From Simmondsia chinensis (taxonomy: Eukaryota; Streptophyta; Magnoliopsida; Caryophyllales; Simmondsiaceae), in contig JAGTTD010000022.1 of assembly GCA_018398585.1 (NCBI GenBank), positions 9,153,501 to 9,217,500 of the forward strand: a stretch of DNA of 64,000 nt, given 5' to 3'. The notes below the pieces were generated by a model. That model had not been told where the DNA came from. It searched no databases and worked only from the letters and a program-made list of their open reading frames with translations. Positions 1 through 11,968 of the stretch are shown one piece after another (the stretch's first letter is position 1; each line of letters begins with the position of its first letter). The translations under genes were made by a program, and so were the position numbers.

Positions 1-1467
1 TGGAAGGCCTAAAACAAGATGTTGCTTTTAACCCATTGTGGATTACCAAAGAGTAATTGCAAACCATTTATCGATGCCCAGAACATGGAGCTCTGGTGCT
101 CTTGAGCATGAGGTACTAGAAGGCTTAGCTCTGATTAGATCTTCGCTTCAGCATCCTCTTGAACAAAGCCCTATAACACACAAGGATGAACCAATTCGGA
201 GCCACGGTAGTTAAAGCGATGGCAATGATGACATCCCCTAAGACAAACACATTGGGATAGATGGCCATTGTCAAAGGCGTTACATGGCTATGCTCCAATG
301 TTATTTAGAAATCATGGATCAAAAAGCCCAGCACACTACATGAGAGGCCTTTGAGATACAATGTGCTCAAACAAAGAGCAATCTAGAGGCTCAACATGAA
401 AACTCTGCCCCCAGGAGAGTAGTGATAAACGACATTGGAACCTCAATGAATGAAAGGCTTTATAAAGAGACTAATAGAGTCTTAGTTGAAATGAATGCAA
501 TTCTATCTTCTACTACTGCCCTTATTGCTATGGACGTGGCATGAAAAATAGTAGTTGAGGTAGAGCCTATCTTGATTAGACCGGATGAGACTCACAATGG
601 CCTGGTTTAAGTAATTAGAGAGGACGTCGGGTAACTTAGGCCTACACCTTCATTGTCAGTCCCAACTGAATATCCTAGTGATGCTCCCTCAAGCTCACAA
701 TTACCAGTTGCTCAGGTAAACTACATTATTCCTAAGAGAACGGGAAATTCGATTATGGAGAGGCCAAGTGTCACGCACTAAGAATCTGGCTATAGGAATG
801 ACAACATGCCCCTTGGGCTTTCGAGGCTTTCGAATCAGGGGTTCTTTCTAGCTTCAAGGGATCTCAACACCAATGTGCTACTGTAACTTGCCCCTGAGAC
901 AAGGAGGAATAACCATTCACACCCTCTCAAGTAGAAATAGTTGCCTCAAAGCCCACTCAAGGCCTTGAAATAGGAGTGCAAGGACAAGTACCCACGACTG
1001 GGGAAAACCTTCCTTCGTAGGCCACTTCATGCTTGTTACACTAGCGGGCAAGCTAACCACCAACGTCCTTATGATTTATCAAGAAAAGATGAGCCAACAA
1101 CATGCTAATATTGGTGCACTCTCGGGCATTATTTCTAGCACCGGGCCCTGCAGGAACATTCTTCTTAGCCCACCAAACACATTGCCGAAATGATGAAGGG
1201 GTTTACCTTGAGGCTAGAGGCAACCACCATTCGCACATCCGATTGTGATGGGTGCCCAGGGGTATCCAGCAAATCTCCCTCGAGATCCTCACCCACTTGG
1301 GGGGCAATGGCAATCGCATAATCTTGAGCTTATCCTTCCCCTACAAAACTAATTGGTAGCCCTCAACGAACTGATGTGTGGGCACAGCCTCGCGTGGTCC
1401 AATAGACCTTCGTATAGTGAACCATACACTTAGGGGTGAACAAAAATCGATCTGGACCGGACCGACC
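1..1467. other. Degenerate intergenic sequence, no intact gene
   Basis: No long open frame is present. A broken plus-strand frame near 440-900 can be read in pieces with several stops and looks like a decayed coding sequence with a helical N-terminal part. I cannot assign it to a family. It may be a remnant of a retroelement gag, but no zinc knuckle or other diagnostic motif is visible. The stretch ends where the left LTR of the next element begins. Confidence 0.4.
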
Positions 1468-2060
1468 TATTAAGGTTTCGAATATTAGGTCTTGAACCTT
1501 AACCTTGGTTGGGATAGAGAGAGTATGAGATGAGAAAGAATATAGAGTTTAGATTAGGAAGAAGGGAAAAGAGATGAGAAAACAGAGAGAGAAATCAAAT
1601 GAGATCAGTTCATTCATCAAAAGTTATGAATTACAAGCTAATACCCCTTATTTATACTACTTACATAGTATGAGCCTAATGCATTGAATCTAGCCACACA
1701 AGTACTAACCAACTTGGGAAGTATCTAGAAATATCTAAAACTAAAGCTATTACATTTTAACTAAAACTTAACTGCTCAACTCCATCAGCAGCATAGCACA
1801 TGCAGCAGCACCGTAATGCAGGAAATGCACTTGATACAACCACTACCTTGTAGTAAAGAAGCTTAAGACCAAGCTACTACATCATACACTAGACTAACAA
1901 CATCCTAACAGCAACAAACACCCGTAGCAGCAGCATATGAGCAACTAACAACAGCTAACAGCAACGTATAGCAGCAGGATAAGACTACAGCAGCAACTTA
2001 GCAGCTGGACAACAGCTCAGCCACCCTGATCCTCATGCCTCGAATTCTCGAATCATAACA
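1468..2060 (-). repeat. E1 3' LTR
   Basis: Left terminal repeat of element E1, 593 bp, pairing with 3707-4299. It contains a CAG/CAA-rich stretch near its right end. The first bases are TATTAAGG where the partner has TGTTAAGG, so the TG terminus has mutated. Confidence 0.85.
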
Positions 2061-2196
2061 TTCCCTTCCCCTTGAAAACATTCTTGTCCTCAAGAATAGA
2101 AGAGAATTGTAACAATGAAGAACATTTGTTGCCTAAGAAAATACATCTGAAGTGATGAAGTGCTGAAATCTGCAGCTGAGACGACCCCTAAGCACT

Positions 2197-3624
2197 TCAA
2201 TTTATCGTGATGCCATGTCTGCGTTTGAGAACATAATGCTCTTCAAGAGGTCTACTACGATCAAACCAAACATCACCAACACATTCCGACCCCTTCCTGT
2301 TGCAGTTAACACGGCTCAAAACACAGGCTCGCTGCTGAAATTCCCCAAATGCAGAGACAATTCTGTTTTTATGCATGTAGTAAGCCATACTACTGATTTT
2401 GTGTATCTTTGCCTCCATTAAATTGCATACGAAGTCCTTGAGCATCTCGAGAGGCCTTCCAAACCCAAACCAAGAGAAACAAACGTTAAATTCTGCTTGT
2501 AAACATTCCCAAATGCAGTTTGAAAAGCTCCAAAACAGAATGATTTCATTCCGAACTTGCCGATCGGCATGCCGAAACTGCATATTAGCTACTGGAACTT
2601 GATTCCTTGCTGACTTAACGTGCTCTGCTGCAATGATTTTCAATTTATTCAGCTCACACAACCACCTACTAACCCAACTCATGACATGCTCAATAAATCC
2701 TTGATTGCTTCCCAAATGCACTGAAGTTGATGCAGAGTCTAGTAACGCAATAGTGCTAACTTGTTGCGATTCATGATAGCATAATGCAGCTCGATTTTGG
2801 TTCATATGGAAACTACTTGAAGTGAACCAGTAATTACACCTTCCAAAGGACAAAATAGCATCAAACAAACTTAATCTGAACAACACATTCATAACTGTCA
2901 CTGAAGAATCTCCCCAAGAATGTTCTACAACCTTCAAAACGTCCTTTAATGGAATCTTGAGAATAAACTTGTAAAAATTCCAAATTCCAACCGCGTCTTC
3001 CCATTCCCTTACATAGAACACACAAATTAGGAGTTCATGATCCATTGTTGAATGCCAAGTGTACACTGACACATCTTGAACATCCAAAACTTGGCCATCA
3101 ATTTTGTTATGGCAGTAGCTCACTACTTTTGACCTGCACTCCTTATTTCTTTGGACCCAAAGTTTATCCAGCCCCCAATTATGCCTCAAATAATCGAGAT
3201 TTTTAGTATTACCAACCAACACAAGCATAAATAACAAATATAGCCAATGGAGATACCAGCCCAACTTTTGATCAGCTGGAAACTTCTTCAGAATCTGAAA
3301 TGTTCTGCTCCAAACCTTGCTGTTGATATGCACTCCAATTTCAGCTAAAATTCTCCTTGAAGTTGCATTGATCTTCTGCCTCCAAACTTTAAGGAAATAT
3401 TGGAGCTCATGCATAAAATTTTTCCATTCTGAACTGCCACAACAGAGCACCCAAAACACAACCCGGTTTTGCACCAGAACATCACCATCCAGTTGTAGCG
3501 TATCCCAATTTTCAAGTGCCTTTGGCTTAACTTGGCTTTGCACTCCAGCTGCGACGTTATACCCGAGGCCAAACACCTCCTCGAACCATCCACAATTCTT
3601 CAAACCACTAACAACAATTATCAT
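2197..3624 (-). CDS. Unrecognised 475-residue ORF inside LARD element E1
   Basis: The frame is open from 3666; the first in-frame ATG is at 3624, giving 475 residues. It fills nearly the whole internal region between primer site and purine tract. The product is rich in Trp, Cys and aromatic residues, has one hydrophobic stretch about 130-150 residues in (WYLHWLYLLFMLVLV), and no zinc knuckle, protease DSG/DTG, RT FxDD or integrase motif. A piece near the C-terminal quarter (WFGFGRPLE) resembles a piece of the related element H (WFGLGRPPKE near 18580). An open frame of this length in an AT-moderate region is unlikely but not impossible by chance. It could be captured host sequence or a non-coding template that happens to be open. 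I do not assign a function. Confidence 0.4.
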   Translation of the reverse strand: MIIVVSGLKNCGWFEEVFGLGYNVAAGVQSQVKPKALENWDTLQLDGDVLVQNRVVFWVLCCGSSEWKNFMHELQYFLKVWRQKINATSRRILAEIGVHINSKVWSRTFQILKKFPADQKLGWYLHWLYLLFMLVLVGNTKNLDYLRHNWGLDKLWVQRNKECRSKVVSYCHNKIDGQVLDVQDVSVYTWHSTMDHELLICVFYVREWEDAVGIWNFYKFILKIPLKDVLKVVEHSWGDSSVTVMNVLFRLSLFDAILSFGRCNYWFTSSSFHMNQNRAALCYHESQQVSTIALLDSASTSVHLGSNQGFIEHVMSWVSRWLCELNKLKIIAAEHVKSARNQVPVANMQFRHADRQVRNEIILFWSFSNCIWECLQAEFNVCFSWFGFGRPLEMLKDFVCNLMEAKIHKISSMAYYMHKNRIVSAFGEFQQRACVLSRVNCNRKGSECVGDVWFDRSRPLEEHYVLKRRHGITIN

Positions 3625-3706
3625 CGTTTCAAGTAAGTGCTTTTGTATGAAATGAAACAACACCAATTCCGGAACAATGAAACAACATCAAGGCTCTGGT
3701 ACCAAT

Positions 3707-4299
3707 TGTTAAGGCTTCGAATATTAGGTCTTGAACCTTAACCTTGGTTGGGATAGAGAGAGTATGAGATGAGAAAGAATATAGAGTTTAGATGAGGAAG
3801 AAGGGAAAAAAGATGAGAAAATAGAGAGAGAAATCAAATGAGATCAGTTCATTCATCAAAAGTTATGAATTACAAGCTAATACCCCTTATTTATACTACT
3901 TACATAGTATGAGCCTAATGCATTGAATCTAGCCACACAAGTACTAACCAACTTGGGAAGTATCTAGAAATATCTAAAACTAAAGCTATTACATTTTAAC
4001 TAAAACTTAACTACTCAACTCCATCAGCAGCACAGCACACGCAGCAGCACCATAATGCAGGAAATGCACTGGATACAACCACTACCTTGTAGTAAAGAAG
4101 CTTAAGACCGAGCTACTACATCATACACTAGACTAACAACATCCTACCAGCAACAAACACCCGTAGCAGCAGCACATGAGCAACTAACAACAGCTAACAG
4201 CAACACATAGCAGCAGGACAAGACTACAGCAGCAACTTAGCAGCTGGACAACTGCTGAGCCACCCTGATCTTCATGCCTCGGATTCTCGAATCATAACG
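3707..4299 (-). repeat. E1 5' LTR
   Basis: Right terminal repeat of E1, 593 bp. On the minus strand it precedes the primer-binding site at 3692-3704 by two bases, the normal spacing. The terminal CA has become CG at the outer end. Confidence 0.85.
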
Positions 4300-4322
4300 A
4301 AGCGCAAGCATGTGCATGCGCA

Positions 4323-4404
4323 TATACAACAACAACAATAACAATAACAAACCCAATGCCACAAAGGGCGCCCGCATGAGTAGAGTTTGGGGAAGGTAGG
4401 TGTA
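4323..4404 (-). mobile_element. SINE 3' half (Au-like body), split by element H
   Basis: On the plus strand it starts with CAACAACAAC(A/T) repeats, then ACCCAATGCC...GGGCGCCCGC and a GT-rich piece. This is the reverse complement of the 3' end of the Au-like SINE body seen at 42655-42905 and 54585-54741. The sequence stops inside the body at GTGTA (4400-4404) and resumes at GTATA (19278-19282), flanking element H. Confidence 0.8.
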
Positions 4405-4732
4405 TGCTATGATTCTAATAGATGGGCCATGTGTATTAAGTGGTATATGTCATTAATATGAGGCAACTTGTCGGCTATTGTATGCTTAAGTCGGTTGGCT
4501 TATGTATGCTTATGTCCCCATCCAATGTATCTTAGCTTATTACAATTTAGTATAAGCAAGGATCTCTACATGTAATTTGGAATTCAATCAAATACAAAAT
4601 ATCTTTTGATATTAATACTCTCTCTCATCTAAATTTCTCTCTAATCTCTCATCTTATTTCACTTCACTTGTTTCTCATCTCCAATTCTACCATCCCCTAT
4701 GTTATGATCAAGACTTATCTTGATTCATAACA
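4405..4732 (+). repeat. Element H 5' LTR
   Basis: 328 bp, TG...CA termini, followed two bases later by the tRNA-Met primer site. Relative to the 3' LTR it lacks about 45 bp after GAGGCAACTT, an internal deletion. Confidence 0.85.
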
Positions 4733-4917
4733 ATTGGTATTAGAGCCTTAGTTTGCTTCTAAATCAAGCGTGAATTGATATCAAATATCCTTAATCTCAT
4801 TGCAAATTGATTAGGAGTTAAATTTTGAATACCTGTTTGAGTTGCTTGCAGTTACTATCTGCATACAGCTAAATTCTATGTAGTTGCTTGGTGATCTGCA
4901 TTAGGCTTAGTTGAATT

Positions 4918-6327
4918 TGATGCTTACTTTTCGTATGCGTTAGCAAGTGCACTAGTCGTATCAAGTAATAAAGAAATGAGTAGAGTATCGTCCCACGAGG
5001 ATTGTTATTGAATGAGTACCAAGATTAGTAACTTTGATGCTATTTGAACAACAGAAAGATTGAGATGTTGATATGAAACAAAATAAACTAAAAAGAAACA
5101 AATATGTTAACTGATTTTATGAAGTTTTTACGATTTAATTATATCCAAGGCATCCAATTTCACGCAGTTGCATTAATACGCCTTTCTATTGTCGTTATTC
5201 AAGTTGTCATTACGTGTTGATAGTTGAAAACCCTAATTTACTAAATATTCTCTCTCGAGCAACATTTAGCATACTCTTTTACATATTAACCCATCACTCT
5301 CATGCATGAATTTAAATCAGAAAAGAGTTTCTAAAGCTCTATGATTTTCTCTTAAAAACCACACAAATCGCGTTAATCTCTCTCAAGCATTCGCTCAATT
5401 TGTGGTGCTTATCACCTTAACACTCATCATAAATCTTCTCTCGGACTCATTATGAACCATTATTGGCCTTAAATGGTGATCAAGCATCTAAAACTCATGA
5501 AAAACAATGATAAACACTTCAACAATGCAAGCAAAACAATGAATATGTTGAATTAGAAATAAGCATATATTACAACTTAGGCTACATCGTAGCCTTGGAA
5601 TAACAAAATTAGTTCATGATAAACTGTATATAAAGCATAACTTACAAAAAATTCATGAACTTAGAAGAAGAAAAGGCTAAAAAGGACTTCAAAATACAAA
5701 ATTGCAAACCAAACTTTCTTCCTTCTTCTTCTTCTTCCTTCACCCGTTTTTCTACTTCTTTTTCCTACACTTTGTATGTGTTTTTGTTTGAATGAAGGAT
5801 GATTCAGACACTTCACAAGAACCTTCTATTTATAGGATTTGAGGAGGAAATAAAAATATTAAAAAAATACATCAAACTTGCATCCTATTTGCTAGAACTT
5901 GCGGTTGCAACCCAATTACTTTTTTCTTCAATTTTTTTTCATTTTTCTGTAATTCCACAGCCCAAAACCTGATAAATCAGATCAATATGATGTTATACAA
6001 TGCATTTGAGCTAAAAAAAAAAGTGAATAATCTTGCCACCAGAAGCAATTTGTGGCAAATTGTGTGTTATTTTATGTGTTCTTTGTTAGCCGTGCAACTT
6101 GGGAATTTTTGTTATTTTTTTACATTTATTTGATGTATCTTGCATTTACTTGTTGATATTAATGATAAAACCTAACAGGATTTAACATAAAATAAGAATT
6201 TTTGCAAGAAAATAGCAAAATAGTTCAAAATGAGCAAAACCAAGCAAAAGCGATAAAAACTTGATGTAAAATGGTTTAAAATATATTAAAATGATATAAA
6301 TAATTATATACTAAATTAGACTTATCA
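4918..6327 (-). repeat. Athila 3' LTR
   Basis: 1410 bp, paired with 13809-15217; by eye well above 90% identical with scattered substitutions and small indels. Contains no reading frame of note. Confidence 0.92.
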
Positions 6328-6947
6328 AAATACCCCCAAACTTAAATCTTGCTCGTCCTCGAGCAAGGCTAAATCTTGAAGCACAGAATCTCATTCTTTT
6401 TAAGAATTCTTCCACAATTCAAAGCAGATATACTTCAAATTAGAGAAAAATAACTGAGACTCAAAGTTCATGGTTTTAAAGGCAAAACCATCTTTTGCAA
6501 GGAAAAATCTGTCAATTACTTAGGTAATTGAATTCAAAAGTTAGCTCAGTGAATTAAGTTTATCCGTTCTTTCTAATTTTAAGATATTCAAACCGAATAG
6601 AAGACAAAAATCATGCCACTCATAACAAGACTTATCAAGTATGCCCAAAACTAATTATTTTTGCATCTTTTTTTTTTTGGAGGAATTTATTTACTCAAGC
6701 CAATTTCGGCTCATGAGCATACTTGCAGCGAGAATCAAGCTCCGACTTCTAGGCGATGACCCATAAGTAAGAGAAGCCACCACTGAGATGCCTTCATTAT
6801 GACTTCCCGAGTATATCTTTAGTGAGAATCAAGCTCTGACTCCTGGGCGATGACCCATAAGTAAGAAAAGCCACCACTGAGACGTCCTCATAATAGATAG
6901 CACATATCTTTAAAATGTTTGTAAATGGGATAGCGGTGCCAGAGATG

Positions 6948-6983
<36 letters not shown>

Positions 6984-8254
6984 CCTCCCTCTCTTTTTGG
7001 TGCTTTGTTCCTTATTAGCTTTCTAAGTTCCTCTTGCAGCGAGCTTTCAATGCGGCAGCTCCCGTTCCAGTTGGCCCAGGGTACCAGGTGTTGAAACACC
7101 CCTACGGATCTGCTTGCTCGAGGTACCAAGGCACGAAACCATCACGCCATAGCATATAACCAAATGAAGATAGCGGTGCTTAGTGATTCACTCCCTCTAT
7201 TTTTATTATATTTTTTTTTTATTTAGACTTAGGCATAACTTTTCAAAGTCTATTATGTAAATGATACTCTTTATGCAATCTATTCAAATTTGAGTATCTT
7301 TTAATCAGAAAGAAAAGTAAAGTGGCCATGCTAACTAGTGAAGTCAAATACCATGGTTTTATCAGGATAATGCCTTAGATTAGATTGTGTTTTGTAATTA
7401 GAACACAAAAATAATTGATTTTCAAGTTATTCAAATCTAATTAAAGTAAAAGAGTAGAAAAATTGCCTAAAAAGCATGATGATAAGTTCTCTCTTTTTTT
7501 TTTAATAAAATTTTTAAAAGACTAAAGGTTAAAACTGTAGAAAATAGACAATCTTTTTGTTGGCCGACACTATTTACATCCCCATACAAAGGCTCCAAAC
7601 TTTGGGAGGCGCTAAAGCTGTCTCTAAAGCAGAAAATAGGGAAACTTTTTGAAAATATTTTGTTTCAAAAATTTAAAAATTTGTCTCTCTCACTCCCAAA
7701 CTTAAAGTTAACATTGTTTTTAATGTTAAAAGAACTAAAAAGATTAGGTGAGGCGAGAGATACTTCCCAGGTTTGAGGATTGCTTATTGATGGTGTATGT
7801 TGACATCTTGCTACCCGCAAGCTTGTTGTAAAATACCTGTTTAAACAAAAATATACATAAACATGAGACAATAAAAAAAGTAATGAAAGGAAAAATAAGA
7901 TAAGTAAGGATAGAAACAATTGGGTTGCCTCCCAAAAAGTGCTTTGATTATAGTCGTTAACTTGACTTTCTGAGTGGCTTATTCGGCATTGTTGAGATGA
8001 ATGGAAGCTTTCTAAGGCTCGAGCTCTCCACCAATGTAAGGTTTCAGTCTTTGCCCATTGACTTTGAAAGTACCCTTTTTCTCATCCTGAATCTTAATCG
8101 TGCCATATGGTGAAACACGGGTTACAATAAAGGGTCCTGACCATTGAGAGCGCAGCTTTCCTAGGAAAAGTCATAAGCGGGAGTTAAATAGTAGAACTTT
8201 TTGTCCCACTACGAACTCTTTGTTCAGAATGTGCTTATTGTGCCATCTTTTAGT
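6328..8254 (-). other. Athila 3' untranslated region with CT microsatellite and a tandem duplication
   Basis: Begins with the purine tract on the minus strand. A CT run lies at about 6950-6980. Two adjacent copies of a roughly 91 bp unit lie at about 6728-6820 and 6821-6910 (shared piece GGCGATGACCCATAAGTAAG). An open minus frame at 6797-7129 runs through the CT tract and is not credible as a gene. This is where an env-like ORF would sit in an intact Athila; I see none. Confidence 0.7.
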
Positions 8255-8908
8255 TTAGTCTTTGTAAATTCGAGCATTTTCATAAGCCTCATTTCTGAAC
8301 TCATCCATCTCGTTGATTTGTAGCAGCCTCTTTTCGCCTGCAGCTGCTAAATTGAAGTTTAAGGCTTTTATGGCCCAGTATGCTTTGTGTTCCAATTCTA
8401 CGAGTAAATGACATGCATTGCCATAAACCAGTTGATATAGAGACATTCCAGTAGGTATTTTGAATGCTGTTCTATGTGCCCAAAGTGCGTCATCTGACTT
8501 TTTCGACCAATCTTTTCTAGAGGCACTAACTGTTTTTTCAAGAATAACTTTCAATTCTCGGTTTGCAATTTCCACCTGTCTACTTGTTTGAGGATGGTAT
8601 GGAGCACCGGCATAGTGTGTAACTCCATACTTACTCAATAAAGCTTCAATTTGGCGGTCATGAAAATGTTTTCTGCCATCACTTATAATTGCTCTAGGAC
8701 TTCCAAACCGATAAAAGATGTTTCTTCTAACAACGTTTACAACAACTCTAGCATCATTGGTCGGAAAAGTAGCTGCTTCGACCAATTTTGACACATAATC
8801 TTCAGCAACCAAAATCAATCTGTTAGAAAATGATGAGGGGAAAGGACCCATGAAATCAATCCCCCAAATGTCAAATAATTCAACAACCAAAATATTGTTT
8901 AGGGGCAT
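8255..8908 (-). pseudogene. Athila integrase fragment
   Basis: 217 codons of the integrase catalytic core. The first Asp is in GIDFMGPF, the second in IISDGRKHF, and the Glu in [10 protein letters not shown], so the D,D,E triad is visible. The C-terminal part continues the typical gypsy integrase sequence ([25 protein letters not shown]). The upstream zinc-binding HHCC part lies in broken frames at 8909-9300. Integrase would join the cDNA to the target; here it is detached from the rest of pol by stops and shifts. Confidence 0.9.
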
Positions 8909-9339
8909 TTTATGTTTCTTTGAGATGTTACTTATCCTTTGACATCTATCACATTTACTAACAAATTTCTAAGCATCTTTAAAGAGTGTAGGCCAATAAA
9001 ACCTAGATTGCAAAACCCTAGCTACGGTTTGGGTCCCACCATGATGGCCACCATTTCAAGAGAGTGACAGTGGCGCAGAATGTTCTCCATTTCCTCCTCT
9101 GGTACACATCTTCTGATAATCTCGTCTTCACAATGCTTATACAAGAATGGTTATTCCCAGAAATAATGCTTTAAGTCAGCGAAGAACTTCTTCTTTTGTC
9201 GATAGGTCATGTCATTGGGCAGTTCCTATGCAACCAGATAGTTAACAATGTCCGCGTACCGTGGACAATTAGGATTTTCGCTTACCATCATAAGACCTTC
9301 ATCTGGGAATTTTTCGTTGATAGAGGGACCTTCGTCCTC

Positions 9340-9937
9340 TCATTCGAGACGTGACAGATGATCTGCCACTACATTTTTCGTTCCCTTTTTATCCCGGATT
9401 TCTAAATCAAATTCCTGAAGCAAGAGAATCCATCTAATTAGTCTCGATTTTGTATCCTGTTTTGTAAAAAGGTAATTTCAGAGCAGAATGGTCAGTGTAA
9501 ACAATTACTTTTGAATTGATCAGGTAGGAACGAAATTTATCAAATGCAAACACTACAGCTAGTAATTCTTTCTAGGTAGTAGCATAGTTCATCTGTGCAT
9601 CTGTCAAAGTTTTACTAGCATAGTAAATTACATGAAAATTTTTGTTCCTTCTTTGCCCCAGCAAAGCCCCTATAGCATAATCACTAGCATCGCACGAGTT
9701 CAAAGTGCAAGGTCCAATCGGGTGCTACAATTATTGGTGCTGACACTAGTTTCTTTGTCAAGGTTTCAAAGGCATGCATGCAGTCACTATCAAAGTTAAA
9801 AGGGACATCTTTCATCAATAAATTGCAAATAGGCTTAGCGATCTTAGAGAAGTCCTTAATAAACCTTCTGTAGAAACCTGCATGTCCTAAGAAACTCTAA
9901 ATGCCCTTGACATTGGTAGGGGGTGGTAATCGTTCTA
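9340..9937 (-). pseudogene. Athila RNase H region, broken
   Basis: No long frame survives, but the minus strand still reads [20 protein letters not shown] near 9350-9420, the conserved end of the RNase H domain of gypsy elements. Upstream pieces match the RT thumb and the start of RNase H across several frames. Confidence 0.8.
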
Positions 9938-10543
9938 TCACTCGGTCTTTGCTCTATCAACCTCAATTCTTCTTTTTGAAATCATAGGCCCTAACACAAT
10001 TCCTTCTTGTACCATAAAATGACATTTCTCCCTATTCAAAACAAGATTAGTGTTAGTGCACCTTTGCAAAACCATAGAGAGGTTAGATAAACAATCATCA
10101 AACGAGGCCCCAAAGACTGAAAAATTATCCGTAAACACCTCTATGAAATTTTCCACCATATCACTAACGATTGCCATCATACATCTTTGAAAAGTTGTAG
10201 GGCCATTGCGTAACCCAAAAGGCATTCTCCTATAGGCAAAGGTACCATAAGGACAAGTGAAAGTGGTCTTTTCTTGATCTTCTGGGGCTATGGCAATTTG
10301 ATTGTACCCTGAATATCCATCAAGAAAACAATAATACGAATGACCCGCCAGTTTTTCTAACATTTGATCAATGAATGGTAAGGGGAAGTGGTCCTTTCGG
10401 GTGGCATCATTAAGTTTTCGATAATCTATGCAAACCCTCCACCCGGTGACAGTCCTAGAACGGATGAGCTCATTGTTCTCATTTTCTACTACAGTTATCC
10501 CCCCTTTTTTGGAACTACTTGCACTGGGCCAACCCATAGGCAA
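9938..10543 (-). pseudogene. Athila reverse transcriptase fragment, active site mutated
   Basis: 201 codons. Motifs: WRVCIDYRKLNDATRKDHFPL, FLDGYSGYNQI, MPFGLRNGPTTFQRCM. The catalytic box that should read FxDD is FTDN, so the second aspartate is lost. In the family this pair binds the catalytic metals, so this RT is inactive. Sequence style (EKCHFMVQEGIVLG) is Athila-like. Confidence 0.92.
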
Positions 10544-10941
10544 TTAGATATGGGATAGATGATCCCGGAATCTAATAATTTGACAACTTCTTTTCTTACT
10601 ACCTCTTTCATGGCAGGGTTTAACCGCCGCTAAGGTTGTACAGAGGGTTTGAAGCTATCCTTCATAAGGATTTTGTGCATGCATATGGAAGGGCTAATTC
10701 CCTTGATATTCGAAAGTGTCCATCCGATTACGGTTCTATGCTCTCTAAGAACCCTAAGCAAACTTTCCTATTCAATATTACTCAATAAGGCATTCATAAT
10801 AACAGGATAAGTTATAGAATTACCAAGATGGGCATATTTGAGAGGTGGTGGCAATGGCTTGAGCTCTAAGTTCGGCGGCTCTTCTTCTCCCGTTCTTTGC
10901 TGAATTTCAATTGCTCGAACGTCTTCCACTCTTGTTTCGTG

Positions 10942-11658
10942 CTACGAATTGAAAGGTTTGCAAATTTCCAAGTATTGGGCACATTCCTTTATTAACTCGT
11001 CTTCCAAGACTATGGTCCCTGACTTTGTTAGACATGCTTCAAGGGCTAACTTAGGGGATGTGTCCCTGAATGTCTCAGTGACCAACTCATCAACAATATC
11101 AATCTCAAAACAATAATCCATGTTAGAGAGAAATTGAATGGCATTAAAGATGTTGAAGGTTACCTGTTCATCTTGTACCCTTAGGATCAGCTTTTCTTGT
11201 TGGATGTCTATGAGGGTTCTTCCTATAGCAAGAAAGGGTTGGCCTAGAATAAGAGGTATCTCATGATCCTCTTCCATATCAAGCACTATGAAGTCAACCG
11301 ATAAGATGAATTTATCGACCTTTACAAGGACGTCCTCAATTGCACCTCTAGGATACTTGATTGATCTGTCCGCAAGTTGGAGAGATACAGTGGTAGGCTT
11401 CACTTCTCCTAACCCAAGCTTCCTTAAAATAGAGAGAGGCATTAAATTTATACTTGCAACTAAATCACACAAAACCTTATCAAAACTAATGGAGCCAATG
11501 GTGCAAGATATCGTGAAACTCCCGGGAACTTTTAGCTTGGGGGGCAACTTCTTTTGTAGTATAGCACTGCATTCTTCAGTAAGTGCTGCCGTTTCGAACT
11601 CTCCCAACTTTCTTTTGTTAGAAAGGATTTCTTTCATGAATTTTGCATATTTGGGCAT
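10942..11658 (-). pseudogene. Athila aspartic protease region
   Basis: 238 codons covering the retropepsin domain between gag and RT. The active-site segment reads LCDLVASINLMPL; the Gly usual after Asp-Leu in this family is Val. It continues with LILGQPFLAIGRTLIDI, the conserved second half. The plus-strand frame at 11288-11947 is an antisense shadow. Confidence 0.85.
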
Positions 11659-11968
11659 ATGTTCTTACATGTCAGCAAAAGGGACATTAATGTGTAACTT
11701 TTTGAAAATTTCAAAAAATTTAGCAAATTGTTTGTCCGTTTTGTCTTTCTCAGGTGCTAGGGAAATGAGACCTTTGGTTTGTCGAGTTGAGGTTCAACCC
11801 TTTTTGGTTCATTTTCTTCTTGGAATTTTGTCCCTTCCTCAATTTCCAATTCCTGATTTGCATCAGTGGACAGGTCAATTATGGGTTGTTCAATTGCATG
11901 GTTTGGTCTACCTGAGTTGGTTCTTTCAAAATTTTCTCACTTCGTAACTCAATTGCTTTTACTTGCTC

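Larger units (their letters stand above)
1468..4299 (-). mobile_element. Non-autonomous LTR retrotransposon (LARD type), element E1
   Basis: Two direct repeats of 593 bp (1468-2060 and 3707-4299) bracket 1.65 kb. Reading the minus strand, the 5' LTR is on the right, followed by a primer-binding site TGGTACCAGAGCC (tRNA-Met type, 3692-3704), an internal region, then a purine tract (AAGGGGAAGGGAA, just right of 2060). By eye the LTRs differ at about 22 positions, roughly 96% identity. No gag, protease, RT or integrase motif is present. Just before the purine tract the minus strand still encodes ILEDKN, a short piece that resembles the pol C-terminus of chromovirus-type gypsy elements, so I infer descent from such an element with the body replaced. 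No convincing target duplication was found. Confidence 0.85.

Noticed and set aside
6797..7129. 110-codon minus frame through the CT microsatellite
   Set aside because: The frame is open because of the repeat (Arg-Glu run) and lies in the Athila 3' untranslated region.
7560..8240. Env-like ORF expected in Athila elements
   Set aside because: Minus frames at 7665-7935 are short, AT-driven and hydrophobic by composition; no signal-anchor plus long ORF structure is present.
11288..11947. 219-codon plus frame
   Set aside because: It is antisense to the Athila protease and gag frames and has no family features.
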